Source: Oceanospirillum maris DSM 6286 (lineage in GTDB: Bacteria; Pseudomonadota; Gammaproteobacteria; Pseudomonadales; Halomonadaceae). From it: DNA of 64,000 bases. Positions 27,552 through 35,548 of the stretch are shown piece after piece. Below the pieces are notes generated by a model, which had not been told where the DNA came from, searched no databases, and worked only from the letters and a program-made list of their open reading frames with translations. Made by a program: the position numbers and the translations under genes. The stretch spans positions 48,097-112,096 of the forward strand of contig NZ_AUGW01000015.1 in NCBI RefSeq assembly GCF_000422865.1, read 5' to 3'. Every line of letters starts with the position of its first letter. The first letter of the stretch is position 1.

Positions 27552-28106
27552 CTATGATGCTTCTTGATCAACCGCAACCCATTCTTTTATACCCTTCGCA
27601 TCTTGCTGGTTAGCAGGCACTTGCTCTCTTAGCACCACAGGCCGTGCGTGCGATCTTGCACGATCACTCAAAAATATAAACACGCCTAATGCAATCAACA
27701 AAAAAGCCGTACTGGATATAATTGCAACGGGGTAATAAAGATTACCGGCCAAATCAAACTGGCTATACTTGATCACCATAATCAATCCCTCCAGCGACAA
27801 GGCGACACACACCGTACCGATAAATCGCGGAATCGTCCTTCTGAGACTCGCAACAGGGTCCTCATCCTCCGACTCTTCCCCTGAGTACTCTTTATAAATA
27901 ACAAGGGCTAACTCAAACACCGCCAAAGCAATAATCCCAGTATTAATACTCCCTAGAAAAATCTGCATAAAGCTAGTGCCTTTAGAGAGATGATCAACAA
28001 TATCGAACAACAGAGATAAAATAATTGACAGTGCTAACATAAAGAAAATTACGGAAAACAACTTAGCAAAAGTTGAGCGTATTAACAGATTTGTTCGCGT
28101 ATTCAT
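27552..28106 (-). CDS. Four-helix membrane protein, unknown
   Basis: A 184-residue protein beginning MNTRTNLLIRSTFAKLFSVIFF, with four hydrophobic segments (about residues 13-35, 50-70, 95-115 and 125-150) and an acidic loop EESEDEDP. I do not recognise the family. AGGA lies eight bases before this ATG. The frame stays open for 43 more codons upstream and encodes a further hydrophobic stretch, so a longer form or a decayed upstream gene is possible. It lies downstream of the AceI-like gene and may be in its operon. Confidence 0.6.
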   Translation of the reverse strand: MNTRTNLLIRSTFAKLFSVIFFMLALSIILSLLFDIVDHLSKGTSFMQIFLGSINTGIIALAVFELALVIYKEYSGEESEDEDPVASLRRTIPRFIGTVCVALSLEGLIMVIKYSQFDLAGNLYYPVAIISSTAFLLIALGVFIFLSDRARSHARPVVLREQVPANQQDAKGIKEWVAVDQEAS

Positions 28107-28337
28107 CTGATGATCCTGTGAAAAAAGATACCAATAAAAAAAGAACCACCCTAGCAGGATTAAGACCGGATGAAAAATTCCATTTAATGCAATCTTTCCC
28201 GTCACCTGGGACACCCATAATTTTATCTCGGGCAAACTGCTTCAGCTTTCTGAACTGCCCTGCGGTAATCCTCCATAATTTCACCAGTACTTTAAATCTA
28301 GATCGGATGGCTAATGACATACGACGAACTTTAGACT
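28107..28337. other. Gap with possible decayed small gene
   Basis: On the minus strand an 85-codon frame (MSLAIRSRFKVLVKLWRI onward, start at 28320) overlaps the extended frame of the downstream membrane gene. Joined by one frameshift near 28230, the two would encode a basic N-terminus followed by a membrane helix. There is no good ribosome site, so I do not call a gene. Confidence 0.35.
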
Positions 28338-28769
28338 CTAAACCAGAGCTGCAATTTTTCCTTTCGCAACCAATTGAGCTCGGATTGAGTCATATATCCA
28401 GTTGAATGCAATCGCGTAAAGTACGAAGAAAACAACAATCCCGGCATCCATCACCAATACAGTCCAAAAGCCAAGTTGAAGCACCCACATCAGTAGCGGG
28501 AGCGACACCAGCATCAAACCCAGTTCAAAGCCTAAGCCATGCAGAATACGCGTTTTTTTGGTTCTTTTACTGCGGTCAACACCGTAAATCTTATCGTAAC
28601 CGTAGTTGTAGGCGTAGTTCCATATCATCGCAATCAATGACAAAGATAACGCCAAACCTGCCATTTTCACCACCCCGCCACCCATAATGTAGGTTGCCGC
28701 TACGGCCATCAAAATCAAAGCAACTATTTCAAACAGCACCATGTGTAACATGCGTTCTTTATGTGACAT
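28338..28769 (-). CDS. PACE-family (AceI-like) efflux protein
   Basis: A 143-residue protein made of two bacterial transmembrane pair domains. RMLHMVLFEIVALILMAVAATYIM holds the conserved membrane Glu at residue 14, and HGLGFELGLMLVSLP opens the second half. Between them WNYAYNYGYDKIYG is typical. PACE proteins export chlorhexidine and other biocides, or polyamines, by proton exchange. The divergent LysR gene mirrors the aceI-aceR layout of Acinetobacter. The substrate is inferred. Confidence 0.9.
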   Translation of the reverse strand: MSHKERMLHMVLFEIVALILMAVAATYIMGGGVVKMAGLALSLSLIAMIWNYAYNYGYDKIYGVDRSKRTKKTRILHGLGFELGLMLVSLPLLMWVLQLGFWTVLVMDAGIVVFFVLYAIAFNWIYDSIRAQLVAKGKIAALV

Positions 28770-28856
28770 CTTTTTTACTCTCTAGTATGTGTTTCTAGGT
28801 TCTATGGGCTAATGACTTGGCCGGATAATATCTATTTAAGTGATAATATAAAGATA

Positions 28857-28880
28857 GTTACCATCACATATAGTGATAAC
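28857..28880. promoter_or_regulatory. Candidate LysR-type operator
   Basis: ATCAC and GTGAT arms around ATATA, with flanking GTTA and TAAC adding symmetry. It lies about 20 bases before the LysR gene and 90 before the AceI-like gene, and another AGTGATAA half-site lies near 28840. Confidence 0.55.
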
Positions 28881-28899
28881 AAGTATTGAGGGATACCAA

Positions 28900-29781
28900 A
28901 TGTACAACATAGATCAGCTGAGAATGTTTATGTATGCCGTTGAATTAGGGTCATTTTCTGCCAGTGCCCGCGAGTTGGGCAAGGTGCAGTCGGCGGTGAG
29001 CCAAGGCATCAGTAATCTTGAAATCGATTTTAATGTTCAACTTTTTGACCGTTCGACACGCAAACCAACCCTTACTGCGCAAGGTCAGCAGATCTTTAAG
29101 CAGGTCAAAGCAATTATTCTGCAGGTGGAAGATCTCAGCTCTTCAGTCAATGCCATCAATAATCAAGAGGAAGGGCTGCTACGTATTGCATTAGATGATG
29201 CGCTGTTACTTCCTTCACTGTCTAAGGTGTTGGACAAATTTAGCCAAACATTCCCAGCGACAGAGCTTGAGTTAATGGCCGCAGCGAGTACCGATGTGAA
29301 TCGTTTGGTGTCACAAGACCGCGCGGATATCGGCCTCATGTTTACCGACCTAGTTTTCCATGCGGACTCCGAACCGTGCTTTATCGGCAACCTACCTTTT
29401 GTTCCCGTGTGCCATCCAAGCCATGCTTTGTCTAAGGTGAGTGTTGCTAAGTTGCCTGATTTAATCCCACATCGCCAGCTCATCCTGCGAGGCAACAAAG
29501 GTAAGGTGATTGACCATTTTCCGGTGGTAGCAGGCAAGGTGTGGTGGGCGAACAGCTTTGTCGCCATTAAAGAGATGATTGTGCATAGCTCAGTGGGTTG
29601 GGCGTATCTGCCACGTTACTTAGTGGAAAATGAAATCCGACACGGCAAACTTAATCAGATTAACGTCTCGTTTGACCATAAAACATGGTCGCCTCCTGTC
29701 GATTTGCTGATATCCAAGAAAACGACGAAAGGGCCAGGCTTACTGTGGCTGGAAGAGCATCTCAAAACTTTGCTCGACTGA
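28900..29781 (+). CDS. LysR-family regulator, AceR-like
   Basis: A 293-residue LysR-type regulator. The helix-turn-helix region LRMFMYAVELGSFSASARELGKVQSAVSQGISNLE is followed by the usual effector domain, starting near EGLLRIALDDALLLPSL. The start is set at MYNIDQL, with GAGGG nine bases upstream. Divergence from the PACE-type efflux gene suggests that it activates that gene when an effector binds. The rightward flank enters the first accessory island. Confidence 0.9.
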   Translation: MYNIDQLRMFMYAVELGSFSASARELGKVQSAVSQGISNLEIDFNVQLFDRSTRKPTLTAQGQQIFKQVKAIILQVEDLSSSVNAINNQEEGLLRIALDDALLLPSLSKVLDKFSQTFPATELELMAAASTDVNRLVSQDRADIGLMFTDLVFHADSEPCFIGNLPFVPVCHPSHALSKVSVAKLPDLIPHRQLILRGNKGKVIDHFPVVAGKVWWANSFVAIKEMIVHSSVGWAYLPRYLVENEIRHGKLNQINVSFDHKTWSPPVDLLISKKTTKGPGLLWLEEHLKTLLD

Positions 29782-29812
29782 TTTGCCAAAAGAAGTAATT
29801 CTGAACACCCTC

Positions 29813-29953
29813 AAGTACCGGGCTGCAACTGATCCTGATAATTGACCACCATCGACGTTTGGTTGTAGTCGTAGTGCTTGAACCGAGCCATCACCGCCTC
29901 CTGCGTTTCAAAACCCGATCAGACCATAGTTCGGGAGGTTTTTCTACAGTCTG
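29813..29953 (-). mobile_element. IS1182-family element, right-end fragment (copy A)
   Basis: About 140 bp match the end of the other IS copies: the first codons of the transposase (MARFKHYDYNQTSM in frame from the minus strand), its ribosome site and the terminal GGTTTTTCTACAG. The left end is missing. The AACG seen after other copies is AAG here, so the junction has decayed. It marks the edge of the first cassette island. Confidence 0.8.
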
Positions 29954-30032
29954 AAGCCCGCAGCATGCGCGGCTTTGCAGTGAAGGCGAAGCCGCAACGA
30001 AAAAGCCCTCGCCGTCCCTGCGATTGTTAAAT
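29954..30032 (-). repeat. attC-like integron recombination site 1
   Basis: On the minus strand it begins ATTTAAC (fits RYYYAAC) directly after the map stop codon. It contains the stem GCGGCTT/AAGCCGC with outer CGCAG/CTGCG pairing. The other core box has been disturbed by the IS end. The sequence is about 75 percent like the site near 60060, which supports a shared attC family. Confidence 0.6.
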
Positions 30033-30806
30033 TCACTCTTCGACTCTGAGCGTCAGAACCTCGTAACCATCGGAGGTAACGGCGACCGTATGCTCCCACT
30101 GAGCAGATAATTTTTTATCGCTGGTGACGACGGTCCATCCATCTTTCTTCAACTTAACCTTAGCCTTACCCTGGTTAATCATGGGTTCTATTGTAAACAC
30201 CATCCCTTTCTGCAGAACCAAACCTTTACCGGGCAGGCCATGATGAAGAACCTGTGGTTCTTCATGCATTTCTCGCCCAATCCCATGCCCACAATACTCG
30301 CGAACAACAGAATAGCCATGTTTATGGGCGTGGCTCTGAATGGCATGACCAACATCACCAAGGGTCGCGCCAGGCTTTACAACCCGGATCCCTTCCCACA
30401 TTGCCTCATAGGTTTTATCGACCAAACGCCTAGCGATCGGAGTCACGTTACCGATCATGTACATTTTGCTCGAGTCAGCGATAAATCCGCCCTGCTCCAA
30501 CGTTATATCAACGTTGATAATATCACCGGATTTCAGCTTTTGAGTGGTTGAAGGAACACCATGGCATACAACGCGATTTACAGAGCTATTCAGAACATAC
30601 TGATACCCGTACTGACCTTTACTCGCTGGTCGAGCATGTAGCTGATCAATGATGAACCTCTCCGCCAAATCATTGATATCCATCGTTGAGACACCAATTT
30701 CGATACGGCCATCAAGGTAATCAAAAACCCTTGCCAGAAGCCGACCGGACTCCCGCATTACACTTAATTCTTCAGCACTTTTTAGTTTTATGCTAGCCAC
30801 CGACAA
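30033..30806 (-). CDS. map: Type I methionine aminopeptidase (cassette copy)
   Basis: A 257-residue enzyme that removes initiator methionine. The five metal ligands can be assigned: Asp in INVDITL, Asp in ADSSKMY, His in GHGIGREMHEEP, Glu in FTIEPMI and Glu in QWEHTVAV. It appears catalytically intact. It overlaps a small ParD-like gene by 14 bases and lies in a predicted integron cassette, its stop touching an attC-like site. Cellular map is normally next to rpsB, so this is probably an extra copy. Confidence 0.93.
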   Translation of the reverse strand: MSVASIKLKSAEELSVMRESGRLLARVFDYLDGRIEIGVSTMDINDLAERFIIDQLHARPASKGQYGYQYVLNSSVNRVVCHGVPSTTQKLKSGDIINVDITLEQGGFIADSSKMYMIGNVTPIARRLVDKTYEAMWEGIRVVKPGATLGDVGHAIQSHAHKHGYSVVREYCGHGIGREMHEEPQVLHHGLPGKGLVLQKGMVFTIEPMINQGKAKVKLKKDGWTVVTSDKKLSAQWEHTVAVTSDGYEVLTLRVEE

Positions 30807-30999
30807 CCTTCCTTAGGTCTACTTCGGCCAGCTTCATTTGGTCTCGCATGATGTCAGAAAAAGTCATGCTGGGATTCGCCTCAGCGAGCATGCCAATCTT
30901 TATCCAATACTCAGCCTGAGCATTGATAGAGCGAACCATAACTGAACTCGCCTTGCGAATCTCCCCATGTAGTTCGTCGTCAATCTTAACAATTCCCAT
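30793..30999 (-). CDS. ParD-like protein
   Basis: A 68-residue protein, MGIVKIDDELHGEIRKASSVMVRSINAQAE..., of the ParD-like (DUF3423) ribbon-helix-helix type family. AAGGA precedes the ATG; a longer frame upstream has no support. It is first in a two-gene unit with map. The promoter region carries two CGTATA repeats that could be its operator. Whether the ParD-like/Map pair is a toxin-antitoxin variant is unknown; no ParE is present. Confidence 0.75.
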   Translation of the reverse strand: MGIVKIDDELHGEIRKASSVMVRSINAQAEYWIKIGMLAEANPSMTFSDIMRDQMKLAEVDLRKVVGG

Positions 31000-31081
31000 A
31001 GCAGTCCTTAATATACGATATGTATACGAATCATATATCTCCGATGCCCGACTGGCAATATGGTCAGCGAGGAATTTAACG

Positions 31082-31416
31082 AGCTTGTAGAAAAACCTGT
31101 TGCTAACCCGCTTTTCCCGCCCACAACTCTCTCTCTGTTGTTTATTTTCGATTGTCGTTTTTTTCAGCAACCCTTGCTTGATTCTGTACTTCCGGCCTTT
31201 TCAGGCTTTGGTTGTCTGTAAGACCAGTATCCTGCTGCTTTCAGTGTCTGTGGCAAGCATGTATTTACTCTGTTTTACTGGTTTATATGCCCGTATTTTG
31301 CCAGTTTTTCTACATTCGACGTTTGGTTGTCGTCGTAGTGCTTGAATCGAGCCATCATCGCCTCCTGCGTTTCAAGACCCGGTCAGATCATAGTTCGGGA
31401 GGTTTTTTACAGCCTG
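31082..31416 (-). mobile_element. IS1182-family deletion derivative (copy B, 335 bp)
   Basis: Both element ends are present (left CTTGTAGAAAAACCTG, right GGTTTTTTACAGCCTG) but almost the whole transposase gene is missing: left sequence ending near TTTTTCTACATT is joined to the region just after the start codon (CGACGTTTGGTTG). It is thus a MITE-like, non-coding derivative. AACG precedes it and AACA follows, fitting a 4-bp target duplication with one change. Confidence 0.85.
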
Positions 31417-31495
31417 AACACCTCAAACATCGGCGCAGCATGGCTGCGTCCGACAACAGCGCTTATGCAATGTTTCCCAATGCTCGGAGGTTAAA
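31417..31495 (-). repeat. Possible attC-like site 2
   Basis: AACACCTC at one end and GAGGTTAAAC at the other are complementary and frame inner stems AAACAT/ATGTTT and GGCGCAGC/GCTGCGTC. GTTAAAC fits GTTRRRY. The GNAT coding end runs through it. Weaker than the other sites. Confidence 0.4.
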
Positions 31496-31989
31496 CGGTA
31501 TAGCCTCACTGGGCGGTCATGAAATTCCAGCACATCGAAGCTGGAAAACCCCGCTTTCTCAGCGACCTTCAGCGATGCCACATGCTCAGGCTCTATGATC
31601 ACAATCACTGAATGGAACAGCCCTTTCCCCAAAGCATAATTCAGAACTGCTCTGGCCGACTCAGATGCCAGTCCCTTATTCCAATAGCGCCTAGCGAGTC
31701 GATAGCCAAGGTTGATTTCCTCGACATCAGCGACCATCTCTGGCCCAACACCGCAAAAGCCTATGAGTTCAGCAGCTTTTTTATCGATTAGTGCCCATGG
31801 CCCCACACCATGTAACTCGTAACAGGCTAAACACCACTCAATGAACTTGCGGGTAGCGGCCTCATCACAAACGCCACGAACCGAGTGTTTCATCACTTCA
31901 GGATCGCTGAGAATTTCGGTCAATACGGGAACGTCCTCGAGAGACAACCGCCGTACAATTAACCTCTCCGTTTCACAAATTTGCACCAT
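31423..31989 (-). CDS. GNAT-family N-acetyltransferase (RimJ/RimL-like)
   Basis: A 188-residue acetyltransferase. ETERLIVRRLSLEDVPVLTEILSDPEVM at the N-terminus and INLGYRLARRYWNKGLASESARAVLNYA (acetyl-CoA loop region) place it among RimJ/RimL-like proteins. Such genes are common integron cassettes. The last 20 or so codons (HKRCCRTQPCCADV) run into a hairpin beside the IS copy and look unlike the family, so the native C-terminus may have been altered. The substrate is unknown. Confidence 0.88.
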   Translation of the reverse strand: MVQICETERLIVRRLSLEDVPVLTEILSDPEVMKHSVRGVCDEAATRKFIEWCLACYELHGVGPWALIDKKAAELIGFCGVGPEMVADVEEINLGYRLARRYWNKGLASESARAVLNYALGKGLFHSVIVIIEPEHVASLKVAEKAGFSSFDVLEFHDRPVRLYRLTSEHWETLHKRCCRTQPCCADV

Positions 31990-32360
31990 CGCCCCCTTGG
32001 GCTTAACACTTTAATCATAGGTATGCTCATTTCGCCGGTTTCAATAGTCCGTCAAAATTGAGGAAAGGTTCCGATTAGAAAGGAAAAATCCATTTTCTGA
32101 TCTGACTGCTTCCCTGCTAATTGCGCTTGCACGTTTTCCATAATGTATTGAACTTGCAGCTTATCTAATTTCCTTAATTAGGTAAACCGCGCATTAAGCC
32201 GGTCAAGGCGTGCTTGATTACCGAATCGATATCCCCCTGAGAAGGATTTTAGGATAGCTGATACTTGCCAAATCCGGTATCATGCTCGCGCATTTCAAGG
32301 TGGTGAGTATTTACACTTCTGTATTCACTCAGCGCCTAAATATCAGCCTTTAGGATTCCG
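31990..32360. other. Non-coding gap at the island/backbone boundary
   Basis: No convincing gene. GGCTTAAC near 32006 could be a degenerate attC core box. The right end holds the AGGATTCCG ribosome site of the DUF6172 gene. Confidence 0.35.
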
Positions 32361-32801
32361 ATGAAAAAGACATTTAAGCTCTCTCACCCTAAGATCAAGT
32401 ATCCACGTTTGATTGAAGCCGCTAAAAACGAAGCAAAAAAATATCAGAAAAGAGAACGCAACAAACCCCTGCCTAAAGGTGCCGATTTCTGGGATTTTGA
32501 CTGCAAATTTGGTGCAGATGCCGAAAGTGCTGAAGTTATCCATGTTGCAGAAATTAACGATAAGATCAGCATCGTTGAAGCTCAGGAATGGGAAAGTTTC
32601 TATCTAGAAATTATCGCTGTACCGTCTAATCGCGTTTTTGTAGAGCGTGAAGAGGAAGAAGTCGAGGTCGTTGAAAGCAGCGAAAGCCTTGATGAAGGTG
32701 ACGAGCATGAAGAAGGTTTCGGCTTTGACGCTGACGAATTCGAGCGCGAGCAGATGGAAGACCCTTTTGCCGATGATGATGAGTTCAAAGAAACCAAGTA
32801 A
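32361..32801 (+). CDS. DUF6172 family protein
   Basis: A 146-residue cytosolic protein starting MKKTFKLSHPKIKYPRLIEA, with KYQKRERNKPLPKGADFWDFDCKFG and AEVIHVAEINDKI, which together mark the DUF6172 family of unknown role. The C-terminal 50 residues are a very acidic tail (EREEEEVEVVESSES... DPFADDDEFKE) that varies among relatives. AGGA precedes the ATG. It is a single gene upstream of proS. Confidence 0.82.
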   Translation: MKKTFKLSHPKIKYPRLIEAAKNEAKKYQKRERNKPLPKGADFWDFDCKFGADAESAEVIHVAEINDKISIVEAQEWESFYLEIIAVPSNRVFVEREEEEVEVVESSESLDEGDEHEEGFGFDADEFEREQMEDPFADDDEFKETK

Positions 32802-32891
32802 GAGGCTGAATCTCTAAGCCTAAGTAAAAGATCAAGATAAGCGTAAAATCAGGCTCTTTGAAGAGCTCATTAAGTCCAAAAGCGCTAATAA

Positions 32892-32911
32892 GCCAGATCC
32901 CATGATCTGGC
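32892..32911. terminator. Hairpin between DUF6172 and proS genes
   Basis: GCCAGATC and GATCTGGC are perfect arms around a four-base loop. No T-run follows. Confidence 0.45.
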
Positions 32912-33008
32912 CGATCCGCTAAAGAATAACGCCCCTCTGTACGCTAGCTCACCGAACGCATACAATTAGCAGCATTTTCCAACATGAATTAAGCCAGAGA
33001 CCGTATTT

Positions 33009-34724
33009 ATGCGCGCCAGTCAGATTCTAATTTCCACCCTAAAAGAAACTCCTGCTGATGCTGAAGTAATCAGCCATCAGTTGATGTTACGTGCCGGTAT
33101 GATCCGTCGATTGGCTTCAGGCTTGTACACTTGGCTGCCGTTGGGTTTGCGTACCCTGCGTAAAGTTGAGCGCATTGTGCGCGAAGAGATGGACAAGGTT
33201 TCTCAAGAGGTTCTAATGCCTGCAGCTCAACCTGCAGAGCTTTGGCAGGAATCTGGCCGCTGGGAAGAGTACGGCCCTGAGCTACTACGCTTTAAAGACC
33301 GTCATCAACGTGAATTCTGTGTGGGCCCAACCCACGAAGAAGTAATCACGGATATGGCCCGTAAAGAGATAAAAAGTTACAAGCAGCTGCCGGTAAACTT
33401 CTATCAGGTACAGACTAAATTCCGTGATGAGATCCGTCCACGTTTTGGTGTGATGCGTTCCCGTGAATTTATCATGAAGGATGCGTACTCCTTCCACGCC
33501 ACTCAGGAATCCTTACAGGAAACCTACGAGGTGATGTATCAAACCTACTGCAATATCTTCGATCGTTTAGGTTTGAACTACCGTCCGGTACTGGCAGATA
33601 ACGGTTCTATTGGTGGTGAAGGCTCCCACGAATTTCACGTACTGGCAGAGTCCGGTGAAGACGATATCGTCTTTAACACCGAAGGCACCTACGCCGCTAA
33701 CATCGAAAAAGCGGAAGCGGTAGCCCCACAGAATAAAGCGGATGCGCCGACTGAGGAGATGACCTTAGTCGACACACCAAACGCAAAAACTATTGATCAA
33801 CTGGTTGAGCAGTTCAACCTACCGATCGAGAAAACCGTTAAAACATTGATCGTAAAAGCGGCAGAAGAAGCCGATGCGGAGTTTGTGGCTTTAATCGTGC
33901 GCGGTGATCATACCCTTAACGAGATCAAAGCTGAAAACCTATCGATTGTCGCGGCACCCCTGACCTTTGCCACCGATGAAGAGATCAATGCGGTCATGGG
34001 CGCAGGCCCCGGTTCCCTAGGCCCAATCAACCTTAGTATTCCGTGCATTGTTGATCGCGCGGTTGCCGTTGCCTCTGATTTTAGTGCGGGTGCCAATATC
34101 GAAGACAAGCATTACTTTGGACTCAACTGGGGGCGTGATTTAGAGCTGCCACAGGTTGAAGATATTCGTAACGTGGTTGAAGGGGATATTAGCCCTGATG
34201 GCCAAGGTACGCTTTCGATCAAACGCGGTATTGAAGTGGGTCATATCTTCCAGCTGGGCACTAAATACAGCGAAGCGATGAACGCCACGGTTCTCGGTGA
34301 CAACGGTAAGCCAGTGCCAATGACGATGGGGTGCTACGGTATCGGTGTAACCCGCGTGGTTGCCTCTGCCATTGAGCAAAACCATGACGAGAACGGTATT
34401 ATCTGGCCAGAAGCGATTGCACCATTTGAGATCGCCATTGTACCGATGAACGCTCACAAATCTGAGATGGTGCAAGAAGCCAGCGACAAGCTGTACGCCG
34501 AGCTAAAAGCTGCCGGTTACGATGTGCTGCTGGATGACCGCGACAGTCGTCCGGGCTTTAAATTTGCCGATCTTGAATTGTTAGGTGTACCACACCGTAT
34601 CGTGATTGGTGAGCGCAGCCTAAAAGAAGGTCAGCTGGAATACCGTGGCCGCCGTGATAGCGACAACACCATGATCGATCAGGCAACCGTTATGGATTTC
34701 CTGAAAGATGCCTTTGCTAAATAG
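33009..34724 (+). CDS. proS: Proline--tRNA ligase
   Basis: A 571-residue class II aminoacyl-tRNA synthetase of the bacterial type. Motif 1 lies around [16 protein letters not shown], motif 2 is [26 protein letters not shown], and motif 3 is [17 protein letters not shown]. The bacterial insertion (editing) domain of about 180 residues is present, with the anticodon-binding domain after residue 475. The length is standard. A strong intrinsic terminator lies 32 bases past the stop. Confidence 0.98.
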   Translation: MRASQILISTLKETPADAEVISHQLMLRAGMIRRLASGLYTWLPLGLRTLRKVERIVREEMDKVSQEVLMPAAQPAELWQESGRWEEYGPELLRFKDRHQREFCVGPTHEEVITDMARKEIKSYKQLPVNFYQVQTKFRDEIRPRFGVMRSREFIMKDAYSFHATQESLQETYEVMYQTYCNIFDRLGLNYRPVLADNGSIGGEGSHEFHVLAESGEDDIVFNTEGTYAANIEKAEAVAPQNKADAPTEEMTLVDTPNAKTIDQLVEQFNLPIEKTVKTLIVKAAEEADAEFVALIVRGDHTLNEIKAENLSIVAAPLTFATDEEINAVMGAGPGSLGPINLSIPCIVDRAVAVASDFSAGANIEDKHYFGLNWGRDLELPQVEDIRNVVEGDISPDGQGTLSIKRGIEVGHIFQLGTKYSEAMNATVLGDNGKPVPMTMGCYGIGVTRVVASAIEQNHDENGIIWPEAIAPFEIAIVPMNAHKSEMVQEASDKLYAELKAAGYDVLLDDRDSRPGFKFADLELLGVPHRIVIGERSLKEGQLEYRGRRDSDNTMIDQATVMDFLKDAFAK

Positions 34725-34748
34725 TCCGTTAAAGACGAAACATTAGCG

Positions 34749-35444
34749 ATGAGAAGCGCCCAAGGCTTAGCCCAGCTTGGGCGTTTTTGCATCCTAATAT
34801 CCACCTTTCAAAGCCGCCCATACCTAGCCAAAAAATCCCAAAACCTAACGGCCACCCTCTGCTTTGTTCTACTGATATTTTTTTCGCAAACGATCGCCCA
34901 AGCCTCTCAAATCACCTTGGCTTCTCAAACTGCCCAGGCCTCTCAAAAAGCCCCTGACCCTGAATTGATTCAACAGTTAAAACAGAGCACACAAAGCGAC
35001 AGCTTTAAAGATGCTTTCTCTGCCCAAGTGTGGCTAATGGATATGAGTCAACGGCTTAAACCCTATATGCCCGATGCCAAGCAGCGCCTTGTTTTCTTAC
35101 GTCAATTACACCAAGAGGCTTACCGGCACGGTATTATGCCCGAGCTAATACTGGCTTTAATCGAGGTTGAAAGCCACTTTAGGGCCAAAGTAACCTCCTC
35201 TGCCGGTGCTGAAGGGCTGATGCAGGTGATGCCGTTTTGGCGTAAAGAGATTGGTCGCTCCACAGATAATCTATTTGACCCAGCGACCAACCTAAAATAC
35301 GGTTGCGCCATACTGGCTTATTATCTAAAAAAAGAGCATTACGATGTCACCCGAGCCTTAGCCCGTTACAACGGCAGCCTAGGGCAAACCATCTACCCTG
35401 AAAAAGTAATGCGTGCTTGGGCCCGTCACTGGCAACCTCGATAG
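34749..35444 (+). CDS. Lytic transglycosylase (SLT domain)
   Basis: A 231-residue secreted peptidoglycan lytic enzyme. A hydrophobic signal segment (NLTATLCFVLLIFFSQTIAQA) starts near residue 32. The SLT fold shows ALIEVESHFRAKVTS with the catalytic Glu, then SSAGAEGLMQVMPFW, DPATNLKYGCAILAYYL and ALARYNGS. The only in-frame ATG lies seven bases before the proS terminator hairpin, so the first codons encode the hairpin; start assignment is therefore uncertain and a rarer start codon nearer the signal peptide is possible. Confidence 0.85.
   Translation: MRSAQGLAQLGRFCILISTFQSRPYLAKKSQNLTATLCFVLLIFFSQTIAQASQITLASQTAQASQKAPDPELIQQLKQSTQSDSFKDAFSAQVWLMDMSQRLKPYMPDAKQRLVFLRQLHQEAYRHGIMPELILALIEVESHFRAKVTSSAGAEGLMQVMPFWRKEIGRSTDNLFDPATNLKYGCAILAYYLKKEHYDVTRALARYNGSLGQTIYPEKVMRAWARHWQPR
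34757..34788 (+). terminator. Rho-independent terminator after proS
   Basis: CGCCCAAG and CTTGGGCG are perfect arms followed by TTTTT. It overlaps the first codons of the predicted transglycosylase frame. Confidence 0.9.
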
Positions 35445-35548
35445 CGCTTAAGTGTCAAAGATAAGATGGGCAGCAGCATCCCTTTATTCCATAATGTAAC
35501 AGACTGTCTTCTGCCCTTGGGTATAAACAACCCTGACGAGAAATCAAT

